From CAVTQZ01 sp963737015 (GTDB taxonomy: Bacteria > Actinomycetota > Acidimicrobiia > Acidimicrobiales > UBA8190), in assembly GCA_963737015.1 (NCBI GenBank), contig CAVTQZ010000001.1, forward strand, positions 806,001 through 870,000: DNA of 64,000 nt, given 5' to 3'. This document shows, piece after piece, positions 39,174 through 47,655 of the stretch. Position numbers and translations under genes: made by a program. Position 1 is the first letter of the stretch, and every line of letters begins with the position of its first letter. The notes under the pieces are model-generated. The model did no database searches, had not been told where the DNA came from, and saw nothing but the letters and a program-made list of their open reading frames with translations.

Positions 39174-40376
39174 CTAGCCCTCGAGCCGTCTGAAGACCAT
39201 CCCCGTCCTGGGCTTCGGCCGGAAGAACGTGCTCTTAGGTGGCATGCGTCTGCGTTCGTGTGCCCAGGCCGATATCTGGCCGACCGTCACCGGGCGTACG
39301 AGGACGGCGGCGTCGGCTCCTCGTGATGCAACCTCCTCGAGTGCCTCTTCGGGGTCGGGCGTGTAGGTCGCCTTCGCTTCGGGCACCTCCTCGAGCGCGA
39401 GAGTGACGAGGCTCGAATCGAGGTCCGAGCGCGCCGCGCGAAGCGCTTCCTCGCGCGGTTTCAGCACGAACAGTCCCTCGACTGTGGCGAGCACGAGCTC
39501 ACGCCGGGCGACGAGCTCGTCGGCCACCTGCTTGGTGGGCGGCCCGGCGGGTACCGACTCGAACCACCGGCCGAAGGCCGCGAGCGGTTCGGAGCCCGGG
39601 GGAAAGCCGCGGATGACGCGGTGGATCGGTCCGACGGACAACTGGTCCTCGGACAGCTCCACCACGAGCGCCATGACCAAGTCGTGGCCGGCGGGGACCT
39701 TCCCGTTCTTCTCCCGTTGCTCCTGCCGGTACGCGAGGGCGGTCTCGTATCGGTGATGGCCGTCCGCGATCACGACGGGGGAACGAGCCACCGCGTTCTG
39801 AATCTCCTCGATCGCGGCGCGGTCGTCTATGACCCACAGCTCGTGGCGTACGCCGTCGTCGTCGGTGCCCGCGGCGTCGGCGGGCGCGTCGACGGTGTAG
39901 CTCTTCGCCAGTCCGGGGGTCAGCGACAGGCCCCAGATCGGGGAGAGGTTGGCCCTGCACGCCCTCAGAAGCTCGAGCCTGTCGGTCATGTCCTTGCGCA
40001 TGGTCTGCTCGTGCGGCAGGACGTCGCCCCCGCTCGGCTCGAGTGCGAGCGCGCCGAGCACCCCGGTCGTGGCCATTCCTCCCGTGTCGGTCATCCGGTA
40101 CACGTACATCGAGGGGCTGTCCCGCTCGAGCGTCTCCTGGTCGATCCAAGCTCCGAACAGGCGCGCTGCCGAGCTGTAGCGGTCGAGCCCGTGGGCGGGG
40201 TCGTCGACGGGAAGCTCGACATGGATCGCGTTGGCCGGATGGCGGGCGGCGAGCCTCTCGCGTTCTTCGGGACCGACGACGTCATAAGGAGGGGCGATCA
40301 CCTCATCGAGGGTGATGGCGCGCCCATAGCGGAATCCCGGGAAGGGCTCGAAGCGAGGCACGTCACTGCGTACCAC
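39174..40376 (-). CDS. DUF1015 family protein
   Basis: 400 aa, soluble. The family is recognised from the N-terminal RYGRAITLDEVIAPPYDVV, the central VIADGHHRYETALAYR and the VGPIHRVIRGF segment. DUF1015 proteins are widespread, sometimes annotated as HTH or SpoOJ-like, but have no firmly established reaction. The conserved DGHHRYET motif looks like a ligand or catalytic site. It is divergent from the pgsA-like gene with only 34 bp between them. Confidence 0.85.
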   Translation of the reverse strand: MVRSDVPRFEPFPGFRYGRAITLDEVIAPPYDVVGPEERERLAARHPANAIHVELPVDDPAHGLDRYSSAARLFGAWIDQETLERDSPSMYVYRMTDTGGMATTGVLGALALEPSGGDVLPHEQTMRKDMTDRLELLRACRANLSPIWGLSLTPGLAKSYTVDAPADAAGTDDDGVRHELWVIDDRAAIEEIQNAVARSPVVIADGHHRYETALAYRQEQREKNGKVPAGHDLVMALVVELSEDQLSVGPIHRVIRGFPPGSEPLAAFGRWFESVPAGPPTKQVADELVARRELVLATVEGLFVLKPREEALRAARSDLDSSLVTLALEEVPEAKATYTPDPEEALEEVASRGADAAVLVRPVTVGQISAWAHERRRMPPKSTFFRPKPRTGMVFRRLEG

Positions 40377-40398
40377 ACGCCCAGGAAACGACGCCTTT

Positions 40399-40404
40399 TA
40401 GACT
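40399..40404 (+). promoter_or_regulatory. -10 box of the CDP-alcohol phosphatidyltransferase gene (leaderless)
   Basis: TAGACT is followed by 6 nt and the ATG at 40411; the spacing puts the transcription start at the initiation codon. Confidence 0.5.
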
Positions 40405-40410
40405 CCGGTC

Positions 40411-41112
40411 ATGCTGGCCGAAGCCAGGGGGGCCGAGCCCGCCGAGCACGCAGAGCACGCAGAGCACGTCGAGGCCCCAGATCCCGCCGAGGACGTCGAG
40501 CCCGCCGAGGACGTCGGCGTCGACCGGATCCTCACAGTCCCGAACGCGATCACCGTGGTGAGGCTCTGCTGTGTCCCGCTGTTCGCTTGGCTGCTCTTCG
40601 GCGCCCACCGTCAGACTGCTGCCGCGGTCCTGCTCGCGGTGCTCGGAGCGACCGATTTCGCAGACGGTTACGTGGCGCGGCGTTGGCATCAGGTCTCGAC
40701 CGTCGGCAAGGTCCTCGATCCGACGGCCGACCGTGTCCTCGTGGCGACCGCCGTCATCTCGGTGATCGTCCGCGGGGCGGTGCCCCTGTGGTTCGGCGTC
40801 GCGACGGTGGTGCGCGAGGCGCTCGTCTCCGCCACGGTGTTGGTCCTGGCCGCCCTCGGGGCCGAGCGGATAGACGTGCTCTGGGTCGGCAAGGCCGCCA
40901 CGTTCGGGCTCATGTTCGCCTATCCGACCTTCCTGCTGGCGTACGGCACGGCGTCGTGGCAACACCCTTTCCTGGTTATCGCCTGGGTCGCCGGCATCCC
41001 GGCCCTCGCTCTGGCGTGGGTCGCCGCGATCCTCTACGTACCGGTCGCGCGCCGCTCCCTCGTCGCGGGGCGCGCAGCCCGCCGGCGCGAATTGGGCTTA
41101 CCGACAGCGTGA
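40411..41112 (+). CDS. CDP-alcohol phosphatidyltransferase (PgsA-like)
   Basis: 233-aa membrane enzyme of phospholipid synthesis. The catalytic motif DG-x2-AR-x8-G-x3-D-x3-D is complete (ADGYVARRWHQVSTVGKVLDPTADR region). Four to five membrane helices follow the motif. The first 38 residues are an odd acidic run of AEH and PAED repeats (EPAEHAEHAEHVEAP), probably a disordered cytoplasmic tail. Phosphatidylglycerophosphate, cardiolipin or phosphatidylinositol phosphate synthase are all possible; its isolation from lipid genes does not decide. Confidence 0.85.
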   Translation: MLAEARGAEPAEHAEHAEHVEAPDPAEDVEPAEDVGVDRILTVPNAITVVRLCCVPLFAWLLFGAHRQTAAAVLLAVLGATDFADGYVARRWHQVSTVGKVLDPTADRVLVATAVISVIVRGAVPLWFGVATVVREALVSATVLVLAALGAERIDVLWVGKAATFGLMFAYPTFLLAYGTASWQHPFLVIAWVAGIPALALAWVAAILYVPVARRSLVAGRAARRRELGLPTA

Positions 41113-41158
41113 GTCAGCTCCCGAGACCGCCACGACAGTCAGGTGGAATGATGCTCCG

Positions 41159-43645
41159 ATGAAGGCGGTCATCATGGCGGGGGGTGAGGGCTCCCGGCTT
41201 CGCCCGCTCACATCGAGCCAGCCGAAGCCGATGCTGCCGATGGCCAACCGCCCGATGATGGAGCACGTCGTCGGTCTGCTCAAGCAGAACGGGTGCGACG
41301 AGATAGTCGTCACGGTGGCCTTCATGGCGAACGTGGTCCGCAGCTACTTCGGCGACGGCTCGGAGTTCGGTGTCAGGATCGTGTACACGACCGAGGAGAC
41401 GCCGCTCGGCACGGCGGGCTCGGTGAGAAACGCCAGGGAGCAACTCGGCGAACGGTTCGTCGTGATCTCCGGCGACGTCCTGACCGACATCGACCTGAGC
41501 GCCGTCATCGATTACCACGCGTCGAAGGGTGCCCTCGCGACGATCGCTCTGAAGGCCGTCGAGAACCCTCTCGAGTTTGGGATCGTGATCACCCGTGAGG
41601 ACGGATCGATAGACCGATTCCTCGAGAAACCCACTTGGGGGCAGGTCTTCAGCGACACGGTGAACACCGGTATCTACGTTCTCGAACCGGAGATCTTCGA
41701 CTTCATCGCCGAGGGGCGCCCGGTCGACTTCTCCGAAGAGGTATTCCCGAATGTGCTCGGAGCCGAGAAGCCCCTGTACGGCTACGTGGCCGGGGGCTAT
41801 TGGGAGGACGTCGGGACCCTCGGCGCCTACCTGCGTGCGCACCAGGACATCCTCGACGAGAAGGTCCGTGTGGACGTCGGCGGATTCCCGCTCCGCCCGG
41901 GCGTCTGGCTGGGAAAGGGAGCGGAGGTGCATCCCTCGGCCGTCATCGAGGGCCCAGCGATCATCGGCGACAACTGCCACCTCGGCGCCGACACACGGGT
42001 GGGCGAGTACTGCGTCTTGGGCGCAAACGTCCGCGTCGGCGACAACGCCTCTATCACCAGGACGGTCATGCACGACAACGGTTTCGTGGGTACCGGGGTG
42101 AGGCTCGAAGGTTGCGTGCTCGGTCGTTCTTGCGATCTCCGGCAAGGCGCGCGCTGCGAGGAGGGAGTGGTCCTCGGGGACGAGACGTTCGTGGGCGCCC
42201 AAGCAGTCATCAAGGCCGGTGTGAAGGTGTACCCCTTCAAGACCGTCGAGGCCGGGGCGATCGTGAACACCTCGATCGTCTGGGAGTCGCGTGGTGCGCG
42301 CAGCCTCTTCGGCCGTTCGGGCATTAGCGGCCTCGCTAACGTCGACATCTCGCCGGATCTGGTCATGCGGCTGTCGATGGCATGGGCCAGCACCCTGGAG
42401 AAGGGTGCGACGATCACGGCCTCCCGTGACACGTCCAGGGCCGCACGTGTCCTGAAGCGCGCGATCATGGTCGGCTGCAACGCCGCCGGGGTGAGCGTCG
42501 ACGATCTCGAGGTCGCCACGGTCCCCGTCACCCGCTTCCAGGTCTGCTCAGGCCAGAGCCTCGGAGGCACCACGGTCCGGCTCCTCGAGGACGACCCCGA
42601 GTCGGTGATGATCCGCTTCTTCGACGCCGACGGCACCGACATCGCCGAGACGACGCAGCGCAAGATCGAGCGCCTCTACCATCGTGAGGAATTCCGCCGG
42701 GCCCTCGGGTCGGAGATCGGGGACATCGGGTTCCCTCCTCGGACCCTCGAGTACTACACGGCCGCTCTCACCGGCGCTGTCGACGTCGAGTCAGTAGCCC
42801 GGGCCGGCTTCAAGCTCGTTCTGGACTACTCCTTCGGGACTGCGAGCTTCGTGATGCCCAACGTGCTCGCGAAGCTCGGGTCCGACGTCCTCGTGGTCAA
42901 CCCGTACGCCGTCACGGCCGCGGCTGCACCAGGTGACCGGATGGGTGCGGCGCACAACGTGGCCGATCTCGTCCGAGCGTCCGGCGCACACCTGGGCGCA
43001 GTCATCGACCCGGGAGGCGAGCGGATCACGCTCGTCGACGACGAGGGCCGTGTGCTGAGCGACAACGAGGCGCTCCTGCTGCTGCTCGAGCTGGTTGTCA
43101 ACGCCAATCCGGGGGCGAAGGTGGCGCTGCCGGTAGCGGTGCCTTCGGTGGCCGAGCAGATCTGTGCCAGCGCCGGGGCCGAGATCGTGTGGACGAAGCT
43201 CTCCGCCGCTCACCTCATGGAGGTTGCGAGCAGCGGCGAGGTGTCGTTCGCCGCAAGTCAGCTCGGAGGCTTCATCTTCCCGGGCTTTCTCGCTGCCTTC
43301 GACGCGGTCGCCACGCTCGTCCATCTGCTTGCGCTGCTCGCGGCGACCGGGGACCGTCTCTCCAAGCTCACGGCGGCGATATCACCGGTGCACATCGCTC
43401 ACGAGGAGGTGGTCACACCCTGGGAACAAAAGGGCACGGTCATGCGAACCGCGGTCGAGCGCTCCAAGGGCAAGCCGGTCGTTCTCGTCGACGGAGTCAA
43501 GCTGCCCGAGCCCGACGGCTGGACGCTCGTGCTGCCCGACCCCGAGGAGCCGCTCACCCATGTTTGGGCGGAGGCGTCGTCCGACGCCGCCGCGCGTGGC
43601 AGGGCTCAAGAGCACGCGGTGCGGATCCGCCAGAGCCTGCGTTGA
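41159..43645 (+). CDS. Mannose-1-phosphate guanylyltransferase fused to LbH and a degenerate phosphomannomutase domain
   Basis: 828 aa in three parts. Residues 1-235: nucleotidyltransferase with GGEGSRLRPLTSSQPKPM and the product-site lysine in FLEKPT. Residues about 250-370: left-handed beta-helix hexapeptide repeats (VHPSAVIEGPAIIGDN and following). Residues about 380-828: phosphohexomutase fold. The mutase part lacks its usual hallmarks: no TASHNP phosphoserine loop is found where expected (CSGQSLGGTTVRL instead), and the metal loop DGDADR is replaced by DPGGER. I infer an active sugar-nucleotide synthase with a mutase domain reduced to a regulatory or scaffold role. This architecture recurs in actinobacteria and cyanobacteria. 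Confidence 0.85.
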   Translation: MKAVIMAGGEGSRLRPLTSSQPKPMLPMANRPMMEHVVGLLKQNGCDEIVVTVAFMANVVRSYFGDGSEFGVRIVYTTEETPLGTAGSVRNAREQLGERFVVISGDVLTDIDLSAVIDYHASKGALATIALKAVENPLEFGIVITREDGSIDRFLEKPTWGQVFSDTVNTGIYVLEPEIFDFIAEGRPVDFSEEVFPNVLGAEKPLYGYVAGGYWEDVGTLGAYLRAHQDILDEKVRVDVGGFPLRPGVWLGKGAEVHPSAVIEGPAIIGDNCHLGADTRVGEYCVLGANVRVGDNASITRTVMHDNGFVGTGVRLEGCVLGRSCDLRQGARCEEGVVLGDETFVGAQAVIKAGVKVYPFKTVEAGAIVNTSIVWESRGARSLFGRSGISGLANVDISPDLVMRLSMAWASTLEKGATITASRDTSRAARVLKRAIMVGCNAAGVSVDDLEVATVPVTRFQVCSGQSLGGTTVRLLEDDPESVMIRFFDADGTDIAETTQRKIERLYHREEFRRALGSEIGDIGFPPRTLEYYTAALTGAVDVESVARAGFKLVLDYSFGTASFVMPNVLAKLGSDVLVVNPYAVTAAAAPGDRMGAAHNVADLVRASGAHLGAVIDPGGERITLVDDEGRVLSDNEALLLLLELVVNANPGAKVALPVAVPSVAEQICASAGAEIVWTKLSAAHLMEVASSGEVSFAASQLGGFIFPGFLAAFDAVATLVHLLALLAATGDRLSKLTAAISPVHIAHEEVVTPWEQKGTVMRTAVERSKGKPVVLVDGVKLPEPDGWTLVLPDPEEPLTHVWAEASSDAAARGRAQEHAVRIRQSLR

Positions 43646-43674
43646 GCAGAATGCGGCGCCTTCGGGGTGCGAAG

Positions 43675-43680
43675 TATCGT
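43675..43680 (+). promoter_or_regulatory. -10 box of gcvH (leaderless)
   Basis: TATCGT followed by 7 nt and GTG 43688. This spacing favours GTG 43688 over the upstream in-frame GTG 43667, which would place the -10 inside the gene. Confidence 0.5.
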
Positions 43681-43687
43681 CCCGAAG

Positions 43688-44068
43688 GTGAACATCCCCG
43701 ATGATCTTCGTTACACCTCGGACCACGAATGGGCACGCCTTGAAGATAAAAAGGTCCGGGTGGGTATAACGGACTACGCACAGGATGCGCTCGGCGACGT
43801 GGTGTTCGTTTCTTTACCGGAAGTTGGGTCGAAGGTTGACGAAGGTGGTGTCCTCGGAGAGGTCGAGTCGACCAAGTCGGTTTCGGAAATATATGCACCC
43901 GTCGCCGGGGAAATTGTCGCGGTGAACACATCTCTGCCCGACTCTCCGGAAAAACTGAACACCGATCCCTATGGTGAAGGTTGGATTTGCGAAATATCGC
44001 CCACCGAGGCCGGATCCACGGAGCGCCTTCTCGACGCGGCCGGATACGCCGCTCTCGTATCGACCTAA
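43688..44068 (+). CDS. gcvH: Glycine cleavage system H protein
   Basis: Lipoyl carrier of the glycine cleavage complex. About 126 aa from GTG 43688. The lipoylated lysine lies in VESTKSVSEIYAP, and YTSDHEWARLED, GVTD-like VGITDYAQDALGD and GWICEI are family landmarks. Base composition is clearly lower in GC than its neighbours (codons such as AAA, TTA, ATA and TAT appear). No gcvP or gcvT is in the window. As in mycobacteria, gcvH is followed by the FHA-domain gene, so it may also serve as a marker of that conserved locus. Confidence 0.93.
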   Translation: MNIPDDLRYTSDHEWARLEDKKVRVGITDYAQDALGDVVFVSLPEVGSKVDEGGVLGEVESTKSVSEIYAPVAGEIVAVNTSLPDSPEKLNTDPYGEGWICEISPTEAGSTERLLDAAGYAALVST

Positions 44069-44188
44069 TTGTCTGCGGATCGTCACAACATCGCGCTCTC
44101 TCGGCGATTCGAAACGAGCGCCGGACGATGACAGAGTTGGCTGAGGGTGGCCTTGCGGCGGACGAAGCCCGAGGCGTGAGGGGCTAGC

Positions 44189-44671
44189 GTGGACGAGGTG
44201 TTTTGCAACAACTGCGGGCACAAAAACCCTCCCGACGCCAACTTCTGCTCCTCCTGCGGAGCGGTCCTCTCGGCGCCCGGGTCGGAGACCACGGTCGCGC
44301 TGCATCCCGTGGAGCCGCAGGGCGACGTCAGTGAGGATGAGATCACGGTCACTCTTCCCGACAGGCCCAGTGGCGCGGGACTCCTCGTCGTGAAGAGGGG
44401 ACCGAACTCGGGAGCGCGTTATGTCTTGGATTCCGGTGTGACGCGCGCAGGCCGGCATCCCGAAAGTGACATCTTCCTCGACGACATAACCGTGTCGCGA
44501 CGTCACGCAGAGTTCGTCCGTAAGGACGACGGGTACATCGTTCGCGACGTCGGATCGCTGAACGGAACCTACGTCAACCGCGAGCGCATCGAGGAGGCGA
44601 CACTCTCGTCGGGAGACGAAGTTCAGATCGGAAAGTTCAAGCTCGTGTACCTCGCGGCAGCGGACGAGTGA
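44189..44671 (+). CDS. GarA-like FHA protein with N-terminal zinc ribbon
   Basis: 160 aa. An N-terminal zinc ribbon (Cys6, Cys9, Cys20, Cys23) is followed by a linker containing ETTV (33-36) and an FHA domain (about 60-155) with GRHPESDIFLDD, SRRHAEF and LNGTYVN, the phosphothreonine-binding residues. In mycobacteria and corynebacteria GarA/OdhI carry an ETTS motif phosphorylated by Ser/Thr kinases, and the unphosphorylated protein controls 2-oxoglutarate and glutamate enzymes. Gene order (gcvH before, MerR regulator after) matches that locus. The zinc ribbon is an addition. Start GTG 44189 has a GAGGGG site. Confidence 0.85.
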   Translation: MDEVFCNNCGHKNPPDANFCSSCGAVLSAPGSETTVALHPVEPQGDVSEDEITVTLPDRPSGAGLLVVKRGPNSGARYVLDSGVTRAGRHPESDIFLDDITVSRRHAEFVRKDDGYIVRDVGSLNGTYVNRERIEEATLSSGDEVQIGKFKLVYLAAADE

Positions 44672-44675
44672 TCAG

Positions 44676-45809
44676 GTGACGACGGGACGTACCTATCTCT
44701 CCATAGGGGACGTGCTTACGCTTCTTCGGCGTGAGTTCCCCGATGTCACGATCTCCAAGATCCGCTTCCTGGAGAGCCAGGGCCTGGTGGACCCGGAGAG
44801 GACTCCTTCGGGCTATCGCAAGTTCTACGAGCACGACGTGCAGAGGCTTCGCTGGGTCCTGCGACAGCAACGCGAGCACTTCCTCCCCTTGAAAGTGATC
44901 AAGGGCCGCCTCGAGCAGGAATCCTCGCCTTCGCGTGGGGGGAACGGAAACGACGCCGCGCACTCAGACGAAGCGCTGGTGCAGGGCCGCAGGGGCGGGG
45001 CTGCCCACCCCGAGCCCGCCGGTGGCGGCGGCACCGATACCACCACCTCCGAGGCCGAGGAGGGTCCACAAGGGGCGGAGCCGGCCCTCGTCGGGGCCCG
45101 GACAGGCCCTGAGAGGGTGGCCGAGGGCACGAGCACGGGTTCGCCGAGCACATTCCATCCGAGTGGGCCTCCGGCCGAGCCCCACGTGAGGCCCCTGACG
45201 CCCGCTGAACGCCGACGTGGCCAGCTGAGGGACCGTCGGGGGCAACACGCGCAGACGGCGCCGGGTGGTGGCGATGTGCCCGAGCCGTCGGCCACGGGCT
45301 CGTCCCCGGCGACCACGATGGCAACCGTCCACCGCCTGCCCCAGGACGCCGGGGCGACGGCCGGCGCCGAACCAGGCTCCGTCGAGGCCACTCCGGCAGC
45401 TGCCGAGGAAGCCGCCGCCTCGTTCGGGGGCATGAGCATGACGCTCGACGAGCTCGCTCAGGCGTGCGGTCTCGAGCCCGCACAGGTCGGTGCCCTCGAA
45501 TCCTTCGGTCTCATAACCAGCCGGGCCATCGGAGGATCCGCCTACTTCGACGAGGACGCGCTCGAGGTGTCGAAGATCGCCGCTTCCTTCGCGCGCCATG
45601 GTGTCGAACCCCGCCACCTGAGGATGCACTTGCTGGCTGCACAACGCGAGGCCGGATTCATCGAGCAGATCGTCCTGCCGTTGTTCAAGCAGAGGAACCC
45701 GGCTTCGAGGCAGAGGGCTCACGAAACGGTCTCGGAGCTGTCGGCTATGGGACAGGAACTGCGGGCCGTCCTGCTGAGACGGACCATTCGCGATCTCCTG
45801 GGGGGCTGA
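44676..45809 (+). CDS. MerR-family regulator (FtsR/Rv1828-like) with long linker
   Basis: 377 aa. The N-terminal winged helix (YLSIGDVLTLLRREFPDVTISKIRFLESQGLVDPERTPSGYRKF region) and a second C-terminal winged-helix-like domain (MTLDELAQACGLEPAQVGALESFGLI) match the mycobacterial Rv1828/FtsR architecture, implicated in cell-division gene control. Between them lies about 170 residues of Pro/Gly/Ala/Glu-rich low complexity, so this protein is roughly 130 residues longer than its mycobacterial relative. It follows the FHA gene by 4 nt and is likely co-transcribed with it. The DNA target is unknown. Confidence 0.85.
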   Translation: MTTGRTYLSIGDVLTLLRREFPDVTISKIRFLESQGLVDPERTPSGYRKFYEHDVQRLRWVLRQQREHFLPLKVIKGRLEQESSPSRGGNGNDAAHSDEALVQGRRGGAAHPEPAGGGGTDTTTSEAEEGPQGAEPALVGARTGPERVAEGTSTGSPSTFHPSGPPAEPHVRPLTPAERRRGQLRDRRGQHAQTAPGGGDVPEPSATGSSPATTMATVHRLPQDAGATAGAEPGSVEATPAAAEEAAASFGGMSMTLDELAQACGLEPAQVGALESFGLITSRAIGGSAYFDEDALEVSKIAASFARHGVEPRHLRMHLLAAQREAGFIEQIVLPLFKQRNPASRQRAHETVSELSAMGQELRAVLLRRTIRDLLGG

Positions 45810-45835
45810 CAGGAATCAGTGTCAGCAAACCGGTG

Positions 45836-46486
45836 ATGGGCGCGAGCGAGGGGCAGAGCTCGTCGGCCGAAGTACCACAGCGTGACGCAACGATCCTGCA
45901 CGACCGTGAACACTTGCGCTCGGCAGCCGTGCGTCTGGGATCCGAGCTCACAGAGGCATACGGTCATGTCTCGCCCCGCGCGATGCCTCAGGCTGACGAC
46001 TCTGCTGCGGGACAGCGGGCGCTTCTCTTGGTCGCCGTCTTGAAGGGGAGCATCTTCTTTCTCGCCGATCTGGTGCGCCACGTCTTTGCACCGTGCGAGG
46101 TCGACTTTCTCGGCATCTCCTCTTATGCGGCTGGGACGGGCAGGGTCCGGATCACGAAGGACCTGGACGGGGACATCGCCGGCCGCGACGTCGTGCTCGT
46201 CGAGGACATCGTGGACACGGGCCTCACCAGCACTTATGTGCTCGGCGAGCTGCGGAGGCGCGAACCGGCGAGTCTGGAGATCTGCACCCTCTTCGACCGC
46301 CGCGCGCGCAGGATCGTTCCCGTGCCCCTGCGCTTCGTGGGATTCGAGGTGGCGGACGACCTTCTGGTCGGTTACGGCCTCGATGTCGCTGGTCGGTACC
46401 GTAACCTTCCCTTCGTCGCGGCAGGGGACAGACGTCGGCTGGATTCGGACCCTGATGCGTATGTAGGCGACCTCTACGGGCGGTAA
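45836..46486 (+). CDS. hpt: Hypoxanthine phosphoribosyltransferase
   Basis: Purine salvage enzyme converting hypoxanthine or guanine to IMP or GMP. 216 aa from ATG 45836 (a GTG lies directly before it). The PRPP motif VVLVEDIVDTGLTST and the LVAVLKGSIFFLADL segment identify the family. A roughly 20-residue acidic insertion (SPRAMPQADDSAAG) precedes the LVAVLKG strand. In mycobacteria hpt is elsewhere; here it is inserted between the MerR and bifunctional-nuclease genes. Confidence 0.88.
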   Translation: MGASEGQSSSAEVPQRDATILHDREHLRSAAVRLGSELTEAYGHVSPRAMPQADDSAAGQRALLLVAVLKGSIFFLADLVRHVFAPCEVDFLGISSYAAGTGRVRITKDLDGDIAGRDVVLVEDIVDTGLTSTYVLGELRRREPASLEICTLFDRRARRIVPVPLRFVGFEVADDLLVGYGLDVAGRYRNLPFVAAGDRRRLDSDPDAYVGDLYGR

Positions 46487-46489
46487 GTT
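46484..46489 (+). promoter_or_regulatory. -10 box of the bifunctional-nuclease gene (leaderless)
   Basis: TAAGTT starts in the hpt stop codon and is followed by 6 nt and ATG 46496. It suggests a separate, leaderless transcript within the cluster. Confidence 0.45.
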
Positions 46490-46495
46490 TCAGGC

Positions 46496-47002
46496 ATGGT
46501 CGAAGTCCGGCTGAGCGCGGTAAGGGTTGATCTCCAATCGAACACACCCGTTCTGCTTCTGACCGAGGCGGAGGGCCTCGGAAGGACCCTTCCGATCTTC
46601 ATCGGAGCCCCGGAAGCGACCGCGATCGCATTCGCGATACAGGGCGTGAGCCCGCCCCGGCCGATGACACACGACTTGCTTCGCGACGTGGTGGAAGCGC
46701 TCGGTGCACAACTGGAGCGCGTGGTGATAACCGAATTGCGCTCTGCTACTTACTACGCGGAGCTTCAGCTGAGGCGCGGCAACGGACCCCTGAGCGTGTC
46801 GAGCCGACCTTCGGACGCGGTCGCTCTGGCTGTCCGCATGGGAAGCCCGTTGTACGTGGCGGACGACCTGATGGAGGCAGAGGGGATCCTGCTCCCCACC
46901 GAGGACGACGAGCAAGATGGCGAGGCGGCCAACCCCGACGAGCTCGTGGGGGAGTTCAGGCAGTTCCTCGATTCGATCAGGCCGGAGGACTTCAGCTCCT
47001 GA
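46496..47002 (+). CDS. Bifunctional nuclease family protein (DUF151/BFN)
   Basis: 168 aa. The BFN domain covers about residues 1-130: VRVDLQSNTPVLLLTEAEGLGRTLPIFIG, EATAIAFAIQG, RPMTHDLLRDVVEALGA and SSRPSDAVALAVRMGSPLYVADDL. Acidic residues dominate the C-terminal tail. Mycobacterial Rv1829 is the counterpart at the same position. Plant members have been reported to cleave DNA and RNA; activity of bacterial members is not well established, and a signalling role is equally possible. Confidence 0.88.
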   Translation: MVEVRLSAVRVDLQSNTPVLLLTEAEGLGRTLPIFIGAPEATAIAFAIQGVSPPRPMTHDLLRDVVEALGAQLERVVITELRSATYYAELQLRRGNGPLSVSSRPSDAVALAVRMGSPLYVADDLMEAEGILLPTEDDEQDGEAANPDELVGEFRQFLDSIRPEDFSS

Positions 47003-47028
47003 GACGCGTCAGGTCCAGGGTATGGACG

Positions 47029-47640
47029 ATGGTCCCCGCTTGCCTCACCATGGCCCTTGCGTCGTGCTCCGGCGGGAGCAGCAGCTCCCACCGCGCAGGG
47101 GGATCGTCGACCGGCTCCACATCCTCGGCTCCCACGACCTCGACGACTCAATCGAGCTCGGGCACGACGTCGGCCGCGGGTTCCACGACCTGTGCTGTGA
47201 ACAATCTCGCCTTGAACGTCCTCGGCTCGGGCGGCGCGGCCGGCACCCTCGAGGTGACACTGGGCCTGCGCAACACCGCGACCACCTCGTGCACACTCGC
47301 CGGATACGCCGGTGCACAGTTGCTCGACGCGTCGGGCAAGCCCCTCCCGACAAAGGTCGTGCGGGGCGGCAGTTACTCCTTCACGAACTTCGCCCCCACC
47401 CGGGTCACCGTCGCAGGTGGGATGAGCGCCTACTTCAACGTCGGGTACTCGGATGTTCCGAGCGGTTCTCAGACGACCTGTTCAAGTGCCTCTCAGATCG
47501 AGATCACCCCTCCGGACGACTTCACGCAACTGACCACCGCTTTTCAAGCGACCGCCTGCAACGACGGCACCCTGACCTTCTCCCCGGTTTTCGGGTCGAC
47601 CTCACCCGAGACCGAGACGACAGCTCCCGCCCATCCCTGA
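47029..47640 (+). CDS. DUF4232-like secreted lipoprotein
   Basis: 203 aa. A lipobox LASC is followed by a Ser/Thr/Gly-rich linker and a single beta domain (about 55-195) with four or more cysteines; LRNTATTSCTLAGYAGAQLLD and the C-terminal shape match DUF4232. From ATG 47029 the signal peptide lacks a charged start. Extending the frame upstream gives LRRVRSRVWT before it, a normal n-region, but only a CTG (46999, overlapping the previous TGA) could start there. The true start is therefore uncertain. Function unknown; probably surface-exposed. Confidence 0.75.
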   Translation: MVPACLTMALASCSGGSSSSHRAGGSSTGSTSSAPTTSTTQSSSGTTSAAGSTTCAVNNLALNVLGSGGAAGTLEVTLGLRNTATTSCTLAGYAGAQLLDASGKPLPTKVVRGGSYSFTNFAPTRVTVAGGMSAYFNVGYSDVPSGSQTTCSSASQIEITPPDDFTQLTTAFQATACNDGTLTFSPVFGSTSPETETTAPAHP

Positions 47641-47655
47641 CGGGGTGACGGGGCT

